Assembly: GCA_910588685.1 (NCBI GenBank)
Contig: CAJUPX010000018.1
Span: 1 to 46,559, forward strand
DNA from: an uncultured Christensenellaceae bacterium
Lineage (GTDB): Bacteria > Bacillota > Clostridia > Christensenellales > Borkfalkiaceae
Reading direction: 5' to 3'
Length of the DNA stretch: 46,559 nucleotides
The notes under the pieces were generated by a model. The model had not been told where the DNA came from. It saw nothing but the letters and a program-made list of their open reading frames with translations, and ran no database searches. Position 1 is the stretch's first letter, and each line of letters begins with the position of its first letter. Shown in pieces: positions 15,868-23,718 of this stretch. Both the position numbers and the translations under genes were made by a program.

Positions 15868-16875
15868 ATGATTATAAAAGACGTAATATTATCTGCCGAA
15901 AAACAACTGATATCCGATTTTTTGCAAAAGTTCGGGTTACGCTATGAGCGCGACCTCGACAGGTCGCTGTATATAGAAAAAAACGGCGCGGTGGTTGCAA
16001 CGGTATCGTCAAGCAAATATATCATAAAATGTCTGGCAGTCGATCCTGCATACCGCAACGAAAATTATGCCGCGGTTCTCGTGAGCGAATTGATTAAGCG
16101 TTTTCACGACGAGGGGATAGTCTATTATCAGGTTTTTACAAAGCCGGAATACCGCAATGTTTTTAAAAACCTCGGTTTCAGCGATATTACCGAAACAGAC
16201 AAGGTATGCGTGCTCGAGGGCGGCGACGGCGATATAAATTCTGCAATAAACAGATTAAAATTACAGTTAAGATTTAGCTTAGGTACGGACGGAACAGACG
16301 AAAAAAACGATATCGGCTGCGTTGTGGTAAACGGAAATCCGTTTACTTACGGTCATTTAAAGCTTGTAGAGCACATTGCGGCTAAACATAAAATAGCGCT
16401 TGTTTTCGTGCTTGAAGAAGAAGGCTCGTATTTCACTTTCAGGGAAAGATACGCTATGGCATACCTTGCTTTAAAGTCTTTGGAAAACGTTTTTGTACTT
16501 CCGTCCACCAAATATATGGTTTCCTGCGCTACTTTCCCGGGGTATTTCTTAAAATCGGTTGACGAAACAACCGAAGAGTACGCGCTATACGACGCTTCGG
16601 TGTTTGATAAATTCTTTATGCCCGGACTTGGTATATGCAAACGCTACGTGGGTACGGAAACGTCCGAGCATATGAAAATTTATAATAACGCGCTCAAAAG
16701 CGTTCTCGGCGACAGACTTGAAATTGTATCCAGATACGCAAAGGGCGGTGAAACAGTTTCGGCGGGGAAAGTACGCGAACTTATTGGTTCGGGAAAAACA
16801 GAAGAGGCGCTGGAATTTATTCCCAGAAACAATCACGCATTGCTAAGGGGAATGATACTCAGTAAAAATGAGTAG
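15868..16875 (+). CDS. citC: [Citrate (pro-3S)-lyase] ligase CitC, probably acetylating citramalate lyase
   Basis: A 335-residue enzyme that uses ATP and acetate to acetylate the thiol of the lyase prosthetic group and so switches the lyase on. Residues about 1-130 form a GNAT-like N-terminal domain (KCLAVDPAYRNENYAAVLV). Residues about 150-335 form the nucleotidyltransferase domain with NGNPFTYGHLKLVEH, the HxGH-like ATP site. It lies 25 bases after citF without an obvious ribosome site and overlaps the next gene by eight bases, pointing to coupled translation. Confidence 0.92.
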   Translation: MIIKDVILSAEKQLISDFLQKFGLRYERDLDRSLYIEKNGAVVATVSSSKYIIKCLAVDPAYRNENYAAVLVSELIKRFHDEGIVYYQVFTKPEYRNVFKNLGFSDITETDKVCVLEGGDGDINSAINRLKLQLRFSLGTDGTDEKNDIGCVVVNGNPFTYGHLKLVEHIAAKHKIALVFVLEEEGSYFTFRERYAMAYLALKSLENVFVLPSTKYMVSCATFPGYFLKSVDETTEEYALYDASVFDKFFMPGLGICKRYVGTETSEHMKIYNNALKSVLGDRLEIVSRYAKGGETVSAGKVRELIGSGKTEEALEFIPRNNHALLRGMILSKNE

Positions 16876-18127
16876 CGCCGAACTTATTCTCTGCGCGCGT
16901 GAAGAGAGAATTTTAAAGGTTATAAGACGCGCTTTATCCGGCGACGTGGTTACGGTAAAAGCCAACGTCCCCGGACGGGACAAAAACATTGCCGAATCAT
17001 TTCTGATCGTTAGACATTTTACCGGAGTACTTATCGAGCGGTACGGCGGTACGGCGGAAATTTTTAACGGCGACGACGGAATGTACGCCATTGTCGGCGG
17101 TTTAAAAAACATTGACAAGGACGCGCTTGTAAAAATCGAACTCAGCAATCCCGCAGGGCGATTTGCAGACCTCGATTTATATTTAAAGGGAACTTCATCA
17201 AGCGTATCGCGCGGATATATGCGCAAATGTTTCATATGCGACAAACCGGCGTTCGTATGCGCGAGGGAGGGCTCGCACGGCGTTGACGCGCTGCTTGGCG
17301 TTTTTAAATCAGAAATAAGAAGTTATTTTACAACGCAGACAGAGAAGATAATAAAAGAAAGTCTTATGGCGGAGCTAAATCTCGAAAACAAATTCGGACT
17401 TGTGTCGCCGTCGTCGCAGGGCTCGCACAAAGACCTTGATTATTCGCTTATGATACGCGCGCAGGACGCCGTTCTGCCTTATCTTGTTAAGATGTTCTGG
17501 CAGGGATTCGACGGAGAGTGTGACAGCCTGGAACAGCTTCGCCCTGCGGGAATTGCGGCGGAAAAAGCTATGTTAATCGCTACCGGCGGGGCAAACGCGT
17601 ATAAAGGAATGATTTTTGTAATAGGCGTTATCCTATCATCGCTTGGTAAACTGCTTTCTTCCGGAAACGGACGTTACGGCGACTTATTCGATAACGTACG
17701 AAAAATATGCAAAGGCGTTACAAACGAACTGCGCGACGGCAGGGCAAACGGCACTTACGGCGCTTACGCTTTTAATAAATACGGAATTACGGGAGTGCGC
17801 GGACACGCCGAACGCGGTTTTGATACGGCTGAAAAAGCGGCAAGAATAATCGATTCGGAGTATTCTGCGGAAAGTCTTTTAAAAGCTCTATGCTTTATAA
17901 CGGGCGAAATAGAGGATACGGTGCTTTTAAAACGCAGCGGCTCGCGGGGAAAATATCTTTATTTTAAAAACAGTATCTCTTCGCTCGATATTACTGACAA
18001 ACAGAAGTTAAAAATACTCAACGAAGAATGTTTGAAAGCTAACGTAAGCGCCGGCGGCGCGGCGGACGTGCTCGCGGCAAGCGTTATGCTTAAAAAATTT
18101 TGTTCGCTGCTGTATTTAGACAAATAA
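16868..18127 (+). CDS. citXG: CitX-CitG fusion for lyase prosthetic-group synthesis and transfer
   Basis: A 419-residue fusion. Residues 1 to about 150 match CitX, the holo-lyase synthase that attaches the prosthetic group to the acyl carrier protein, with GRFADLDLY near residue 97 and the Cys/His-rich RKCFICDKPAF segment. Residues about 155-419 match CitG, triphosphoribosyl-dephospho-CoA synthase, with SPSSQGSHKDLDYSLM and ATGGANAYKGMIF. Fused CitXG proteins are known in other bacteria. With citD, E, F and C this completes the set needed to make an active lyase. It overlaps citC by 8 bases; the gamma-glutamyltransferase gene follows 18 bases later. Confidence 0.9.
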   Translation: MSSAELILCAREERILKVIRRALSGDVVTVKANVPGRDKNIAESFLIVRHFTGVLIERYGGTAEIFNGDDGMYAIVGGLKNIDKDALVKIELSNPAGRFADLDLYLKGTSSSVSRGYMRKCFICDKPAFVCAREGSHGVDALLGVFKSEIRSYFTTQTEKIIKESLMAELNLENKFGLVSPSSQGSHKDLDYSLMIRAQDAVLPYLVKMFWQGFDGECDSLEQLRPAGIAAEKAMLIATGGANAYKGMIFVIGVILSSLGKLLSSGNGRYGDLFDNVRKICKGVTNELRDGRANGTYGAYAFNKYGITGVRGHAERGFDTAEKAARIIDSEYSAESLLKALCFITGEIEDTVLLKRSGSRGKYLYFKNSISSLDITDKQKLKILNEECLKANVSAGGAADVLAASVMLKKFCSLLYLDK

Positions 18128-18145
18128 AAATGTAAGGAGGAAATA

Positions 18146-20080
18146 ATGAAAACCAAATTTTTAGTAAAACTTACCGCGGGGCTGCTTGCGTGTTCAATGG
18201 TGTTGGCCTGCTCGTGTAAACCCGATAAACCGGACAACGAAAAGCCGGCGGACAACGACCCCTATGCAGACGAAAGCGTGTATACCGACCTCAGCGTGAG
18301 GAGTGCATCGGGTACGCACGGCGCGGTTACTTCCGCAAACGCCTATGCCAGCAAGGCGGGCTACGATATACTCCGTTCTGGAGGTAACGCATTCGACGCG
18401 GCGGTGGCCGTTGCGTTTGCTATCGGCGTAACCGAACCTTATGCGTCGGGAATAGGCGGCGGCGGTGTTATGACGGCGTACAACGCAAGCACCGGCAAAT
18501 ACGTGTTCTACAATTTCCGCGAATTTTTACCAGGAACGGCAACGTACAAAAACTATGTGGACGCAGTCGGGTCTAAAATACCTACTACAGGTATTTATTC
18601 CGCGGGCGTTCCCACCCAGGTTGCGGGGCTTTGCTCCATAGTAGAGGATTTCGGTAAACTGTCGCTTGCACAGGATTTGGCTCCCTCCATAAAGCTTGCC
18701 GAAGAGGGATTTGTAATAGCGGAAACTTTGGCTGATAACATCAACATATCTACGTTTGCGGAATACGGTCTGGAAGAAGCCGTAAAAACATTCTCTTATG
18801 AGGGTGAAGGCATTGAAAGTCTTACCGTAGGCGACAGACTTATTCAGCAGGATTATGCAAACGTACTTAAAGAAATTGCAGAAAACGGTGCGGCGGGCTT
18901 TTATACCGGTTGGGTTGCGCAGGCAATAGTAGAAGCTTCCGAGTCCCGCAACGGATTTATAACCCAGGCGGACCTCGCATACGCAATGAATAATTATCCC
19001 AAGAAAGGCGAACCTCTGTCCACTACTTATAACGGATACGATATATATACGGCAAACACGCCCTCGTCGGGAGGTATTATTCTTACCGAAGCTCTCAATA
19101 TGCTTTCGCATTACTGCGAAAAGAACAATACGACCCTTGCGGCGATAGGCAACAATACGCCCGAATATATCCACCTTATAGGCACTGCGCTTCAGCTCAG
19201 CTTTGCGGATAAGAGGCATTACATTGCGGACAACGGCATAAATCCCGCAACAAATGAACCGTTTGTAAATGTTCCCATAGCAGGACTTGCAAACAAGGAC
19301 TATGCGGCTCAGCGTTTCGATAAGTTCTATAATCCCAACGATACTATAAGACTTACTTCGTCGTACGACTGGGGCGGAGCTTCCGGCGACAAATCGCCCT
19401 GGGAATATCAGCAAACTGCAAAAACCGAATACGGCGTGGACGTGCACGAGGACGACAACGGCACAACTTCGTTCTCGGTTGCGGACAGCGAAGGAAATAT
19501 AGTCAGCTTTACGCAGACTCTCAACCATTTCTGGGGTTCGTATGTAGCTCCGTCCAAATGCGGTTTCTTCCTTAACGACCAGCTAACGAGCTTTTCGGTT
19601 AAGGAAAAGGCTACCGACAGCGTTCACTATATCGCGCCTTACAAGCAGCCTGTATCCCATATTATGCCCACTATTATCTTAAAGAACGGCAAGCCTTATG
19701 CAACTCTCGGCTCTCCTGGAAGTATGAGAATACCTTCCGCCGTATTGCAGGTTATTCTCAATCTGGTTGACTTCGATATGGATATTCAGGAGGCTATAAA
19801 CAACAGCAGAATACACAGCTACTGCGTGCAGACGGCGGACAGTACAAATATGTCGGGCGGCGCAACGTATATGACGCACAAGTTAATCTATACGGAATCG
19901 CTTGCGGCGGCAAAAGAACAGCTCGAAGCAAAGAATTATTACGTGTACGGATACGGCGCGCTCAATAATTTCTTCGGCGGCGTTCAGGGTATAACGTTCA
20001 ATTATAATTCGGACGGCAGCTTTGCAAGCCTTATGGGCGGTGCAGATCCTCGCCGCGACGGAAAGGCTCTCGCGTATTGA
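18146..20080 (+). CDS. Gamma-glutamyltransferase lipoprotein 1, atypical substrate pocket
   Basis: A 644-residue Ntn-hydrolase of the gamma-glutamyltransferase family, secreted and lipid-anchored (lipobox VLAC near residue 22). It should self-cleave before Thr440, in GTTSFSV, which aligns with Thr391 of E. coli GGT. Arg in FYNFREF, Asn460 (E. coli Asn411) and the oxyanion loop LGSPGS are kept. Two ligand residues differ: Ser482 replaces Asp433, which grips the substrate alpha-amino group, and the second Ser of PLSSM (Ser463) is His in PVSHI. It may therefore act on gamma-glutamyl units without a free amino group, or on another acyl group. AAGGAGGAAATA precedes the ATG. The paralogue follows after one base. 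Confidence 0.93.
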   Translation: MKTKFLVKLTAGLLACSMVLACSCKPDKPDNEKPADNDPYADESVYTDLSVRSASGTHGAVTSANAYASKAGYDILRSGGNAFDAAVAVAFAIGVTEPYASGIGGGGVMTAYNASTGKYVFYNFREFLPGTATYKNYVDAVGSKIPTTGIYSAGVPTQVAGLCSIVEDFGKLSLAQDLAPSIKLAEEGFVIAETLADNINISTFAEYGLEEAVKTFSYEGEGIESLTVGDRLIQQDYANVLKEIAENGAAGFYTGWVAQAIVEASESRNGFITQADLAYAMNNYPKKGEPLSTTYNGYDIYTANTPSSGGIILTEALNMLSHYCEKNNTTLAAIGNNTPEYIHLIGTALQLSFADKRHYIADNGINPATNEPFVNVPIAGLANKDYAAQRFDKFYNPNDTIRLTSSYDWGGASGDKSPWEYQQTAKTEYGVDVHEDDNGTTSFSVADSEGNIVSFTQTLNHFWGSYVAPSKCGFFLNDQLTSFSVKEKATDSVHYIAPYKQPVSHIMPTIILKNGKPYATLGSPGSMRIPSAVLQVILNLVDFDMDIQEAINNSRIHSYCVQTADSTNMSGGATYMTHKLIYTESLAAAKEQLEAKNYYVYGYGALNNFFGGVQGITFNYNSDGSFASLMGGADPRRDGKALAY

Positions 20081-20081
20081 T

Positions 20082-21896
20082 ATGGGAGCTAACAAAAAAC
20101 TTAAATCAGCCGCGTTGATTTTGGCGGCGGCAATGTTAATGGGCTGTTTCGGCGCTTGCGGCGGTAAAAATGACGACGGACCGGACGAACAGTATGATTA
20201 CACCGATTTGTCTGTAAGAGATTTTATCGGACAAAAAGGCATTATTGCAGCCGCAAGCCCTTATGCCGCCAAAGCCGGGCTGGACATATTAAAGAGCGGG
20301 GGTAACGCGTTCGACGCCGCAGTGGCAACGTCGTTTGCACTCGGTGTTGCGGAACCCTCTGCAAGCGGACTCGGCGGGGGTGGTATGATGATTGCATACA
20401 ACGTCAAAACGCAAAAATCGCTGTTTTACAATTTCCGCGAGTTTGCGCCAGCCGCAGCCGATACAAATCTTGCTAATTACAAAAAACCGATGACAGGAGA
20501 AAACTGCTGTATAGAAACGGCGGTACCCACGCAGGTGGCGGGACTTCTGACCATCTTAGAGGAGCAGGGGTCGGGAAAAATAAGCAAATCCCAGATTCTC
20601 GCCCCGGCAATCGAGCTTGCTGAAAACGGAATTTCGGTAACGTCGGAGCTTTCCAAAAACATAAGCGAGAGCACTGCAAAAATAATGCTCAACGGCAGCG
20701 AAGTCTGGAATGTGTTTTCGGACGGAATAGAGGGACTTTACGAGGGCGACACGCTTATCCAGAAAGACCTTGCAAAAACGCTCAGATATGTTTCCGAACA
20801 TACCAAAGAGCAGTTCTATACGGGCGAGATTGCCCAAAAAATCGTTGACGCGTCGCGCAGTCACGGCGGTTCGATTTCAATGGAAGATATGCGTTACGCA
20901 TACGAAAACTATCCGGTAAAATCGGAAGCGCTCACGGGCACTTATAAAGGCTTCGGTATTCTTACCGCTTCAAGTCCGTCAACCGGCGGAACAATGCTTA
21001 TAGAAATGCTGAATATGCTCGAATGCTACGGCAACGCTTCAGAGCTCGGACACAACAGCACGGAATATATTAATCTTATTTCCACCGTTATGCAGCTTGC
21101 ATACGGCGATAAAGAGAAATATATGGCGGACTCGGCGTTCAGCGACGTGCCGCTTACAGGACTTACGAGCAAGGAATACGCCCGCAAAAGGCTGCAAAAA
21201 TATACCGCGGGCAAGGCGTATACCGGTACGGCGGAGGGCGACGTGCCGTACGGCGACCCCTACGAATATAACGGTGCAGCCGGCAAAATATATTCATACG
21301 GCGAGTCGGGCGAACACGAAAGCACAACTACGTTTTCGGTAATAGACGAAGAGGGAAACATAGTAACCTTTACGCAGACGATAAACAATTTCTTCGGTTG
21401 CGGTATTGTTCCTGACGGAACGGGTTTCTTCCTCAACAACGAAACTCGCGATTTTTCATACGAGGAGGGCAGCATAAACGTTGTTGAGCCCTTAAAACAG
21501 CCCGCAAGCTATATGATGCCTACGGTGCTGCTGAAAGACGGTAAACCTTATGCCACGCTCGGTTCTCCCGGCGGGTCGAGAATACCTTCTGCGGTTTTGC
21601 AGGTGGTGCTCAATATGACCGAATTCGGTATGGATATTCAAAAGGCTATAAGTGCGCCGCGCGTTTATTGCTTTACAACTGTTAACGAGGCGCCGGGGAC
21701 GCCTAAATCCCTGTACGTCGAAAATTCACTAAAATCGCTTTTGCCGTCGCTTAATTCTTTCGGCTATAATGCGGTAGCCTATTCCGACTGGGAAATAGAT
21801 TCTTATTTCGGAGGGGTACAGGGCATAAAAGTTGAAGGAGATAAGTATCACGGCGGCGCGGACCCGCGCCGCGACGGTAAAGCGCTGGGATATTAG
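20082..21896 (+). CDS. Gamma-glutamyltransferase lipoprotein 2, canonical pocket
   Basis: A 604-residue paralogue of the preceding gene, also a predicted lipoprotein (lipobox LMGC, Cys22). The predicted nucleophile after self-cleavage is Thr415 in STTTFSV. Asn435 (E. coli Asn411), Glu454 (Gln430 position; Glu in human GGT) and Asp457 (E. coli Asp433) are kept, so it should recognise an N-terminal gamma-glutamyl residue with free amino group. The second Ser of PLSSM is Tyr here. The start at 20082 is chosen because it gives a proper signal peptide and lies one base after the upstream stop; an earlier in-frame ATG at 20022 would overlap the neighbour. It is probably a tandem duplicate that diverged in specificity. 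Confidence 0.93.
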   Translation: MGANKKLKSAALILAAAMLMGCFGACGGKNDDGPDEQYDYTDLSVRDFIGQKGIIAAASPYAAKAGLDILKSGGNAFDAAVATSFALGVAEPSASGLGGGGMMIAYNVKTQKSLFYNFREFAPAAADTNLANYKKPMTGENCCIETAVPTQVAGLLTILEEQGSGKISKSQILAPAIELAENGISVTSELSKNISESTAKIMLNGSEVWNVFSDGIEGLYEGDTLIQKDLAKTLRYVSEHTKEQFYTGEIAQKIVDASRSHGGSISMEDMRYAYENYPVKSEALTGTYKGFGILTASSPSTGGTMLIEMLNMLECYGNASELGHNSTEYINLISTVMQLAYGDKEKYMADSAFSDVPLTGLTSKEYARKRLQKYTAGKAYTGTAEGDVPYGDPYEYNGAAGKIYSYGESGEHESTTTFSVIDEEGNIVTFTQTINNFFGCGIVPDGTGFFLNNETRDFSYEEGSINVVEPLKQPASYMMPTVLLKDGKPYATLGSPGGSRIPSAVLQVVLNMTEFGMDIQKAISAPRVYCFTTVNEAPGTPKSLYVENSLKSLLPSLNSFGYNAVAYSDWEIDSYFGGVQGIKVEGDKYHGGADPRRDGKALGY

Positions 21897-21905
21897 GAGA
21901 ACACA

Positions 21906-23540
21906 ATGTTTTGGTCAATTGAACTTTTATACTTCGTTCTTATGATAGCCGTTTTCATAGTGTTGCTCTTGTGGGCTAAGCTGCCTACGGGGCTTGCGCT
22001 TATGGCTTCGGCGGTAACCGGATTTATTTTTTCGGCTATTATATCGGGAACGGCATTTGATATCAGATACCTTGTCGAGGGAATGTTCGGTTATTTCGAC
22101 ACCATATTAGTAATAACTACGGCGATGGTATTTATGGGCGCAATGGAAGCCTGCGGAGCTTTGCAGTATATAAGCACACTGCTTGTTAAACTGCTCGGAA
22201 GATTTCCGTCGCTGCTTTTAATAGCTTTTATGCTGATAATAATGTTTCCCGCAATGGTTACGGGTTCGTCGCTTGCCTCCGCAATTTCCGCGGGCGCGCT
22301 TGTTGCGCCGATAATGCTCAAATGGGGCATCCCTAAATCAAAAACGGGCGCGATAATCGCAATAGGTTCCGTACTCGGTATGGTTGCGCCCCCCGTAAAC
22401 GTGCCTGCAATGGTAATTTGCGACGTCGTTGATATACCTTATACCGGTTTCACGCTTCCGCTTCTGTTGCTCGCTTTCCCGCTTGCGATAATAAGCGTTC
22501 TGCTGCTCGGCAGAAAATACGTTAAACCCCTTTCAAAAGAGGATATCCCCCGGGTTGTTGACGTTTCTATTTTAAAAGAGCTAAACGGCACGGTATGTAT
22601 CCCTATGCTTGTGCTCATAGTGTTCATTGTGCTCGAAATGATTTTTCCCAAAATATTCGGCGCGCTTGCAATGCCTGCAATGTTCATTATCTCGGCGGTA
22701 ATTTGTTTCTTGGTCGGCAGACGCTATCCGTTCTTTAAAAAGAGGGATAAATCGCTTGCGGTTTCTCAGGACGATAAGCCCGGCAGTGTAATAGACATAT
22801 TCAGAGAGAGCGTTTACAAGTCGTTTTCGGCTATGGGACTTCTTGTCGGCGTAGGAATGTTTATGGAAATAATAACGCTTAACGGCGTTCGCGGCTATAT
22901 AGTTTACATAGCTATAAGCCTCCCGAACATCTGGCAGTACGTCGGTATGGCGGTTTCGCTTCCTCTGTTCGGCGGAATTTCCGCATTCGGTTCTGCGTCA
23001 ATGCTCGGCGGACCTTTCGTAATGGCGCTTGACGGCGTATGTTACAGCATAATGGTTACAGGCGGACTGTCGCTCCTTGCGGCTTTGGGCGAGTTTTCGC
23101 CACCTACCGCGATGTCGGCAACGTTCGCGACTAACGTGGTCGGGGAAAAGAGCTGGACAAAAGTAACAAAGGCTGCTTTGCCGGCGCTCGGAGTAATGTT
23201 TGTATATTCCGTACTATACGTTCTGTGGTTTGCAAGGATAGTGCAGGCGGCGGTAAACAAAACCGCTGTAATACTTATAATGTTTGCCGTGGCAATTGCA
23301 GTTGCGATAATATTCGCCGTAGTGTGGGAAATACTCGTAAGAAAAGTAGGTTTCTTAAAAAAATGCGCGCATCAGGTAGGCACGGCTGACGTAAGCGTAG
23401 CCGTTACTGCCGAAGAAACGGCGGAAGCGGAAGAACTTGGCGTTCAGGCTGAACAGGCGGAAAACGACAGCCCACAGCAATTGCAGCAGCCTGCCGAAGA
23501 AGACGCAGGCGGTAGCGGACAATCCGGGGAGGAACGGTAA
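21906..23540 (+). CDS. Large permease of the DctM-like / ion-transporter superfamily, probable glutamate or gamma-glutamyl importer
   Basis: A 544-residue polytopic membrane protein with about 11-12 hydrophobic segments in residues 1-485 and a hydrophilic Glu/Gln-rich tail in 490-544. Two inverted half-repeats have re-entrant-type loops, MVTGSSLASAISAGALVAP and FGGISAFGSASMLGG, and MVAPPVNVPAMVICDVVDI resembles TRAP large permeases (DctM). No TRAP binding protein or DctQ subunit is encoded nearby; instead a 54-residue two-helix protein follows. Substrate is inferred only from location between secreted gamma-glutamyltransferases and zinc hydrolases. TTAGGAGAACACA precedes the ATG. Confidence 0.8.
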   Translation: MFWSIELLYFVLMIAVFIVLLLWAKLPTGLALMASAVTGFIFSAIISGTAFDIRYLVEGMFGYFDTILVITTAMVFMGAMEACGALQYISTLLVKLLGRFPSLLLIAFMLIIMFPAMVTGSSLASAISAGALVAPIMLKWGIPKSKTGAIIAIGSVLGMVAPPVNVPAMVICDVVDIPYTGFTLPLLLLAFPLAIISVLLLGRKYVKPLSKEDIPRVVDVSILKELNGTVCIPMLVLIVFIVLEMIFPKIFGALAMPAMFIISAVICFLVGRRYPFFKKRDKSLAVSQDDKPGSVIDIFRESVYKSFSAMGLLVGVGMFMEIITLNGVRGYIVYIAISLPNIWQYVGMAVSLPLFGGISAFGSASMLGGPFVMALDGVCYSIMVTGGLSLLAALGEFSPPTAMSATFATNVVGEKSWTKVTKAALPALGVMFVYSVLYVLWFARIVQAAVNKTAVILIMFAVAIAVAIIFAVVWEILVRKVGFLKKCAHQVGTADVSVAVTAEETAEAEELGVQAEQAENDSPQQLQQPAEEDAGGSGQSGEER

Positions 23541-23541
23541 T

Positions 23542-23706
23542 ATGCATATCTATCTCAATATATTATTAGCGCTTTATCTTGTAATTGCCGTAGTAATCGC
23601 GGTTTTCGTAGTTTGGAACGTAATAAGAACCAAGAGAATTTCCGATAAAGTGATCGGCGTTATCGTACTGATAATGTTCGTGCTCAGGATTTTAATGTTG
23701 AAGTAG
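23542..23706 (+). CDS. 54-residue two-helix membrane protein, possible permease partner
   Basis: This small protein has two hydrophobic helices (about residues 4-27 and 37-53) joined by a basic turn, VIRTKRISDK. It begins one base after the permease stop, behind GGGGAGGAACGG, and is followed 12 bases later by the hydrolase gene. I know no named family for it. Its size and position suggest a small subunit or stabiliser of the permease, analogous to the small membrane subunits that accompany some secondary transporters. The frame continues upstream inside the permease gene, but the ATG at 23542 is the only start with a ribosome site. Confidence 0.7.
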   Translation: MHIYLNILLALYLVIAVVIAVFVVWNVIRTKRISDKVIGVIVLIMFVLRILMLK

Positions 23707-23718
23707 GAGGCGCGCAAA

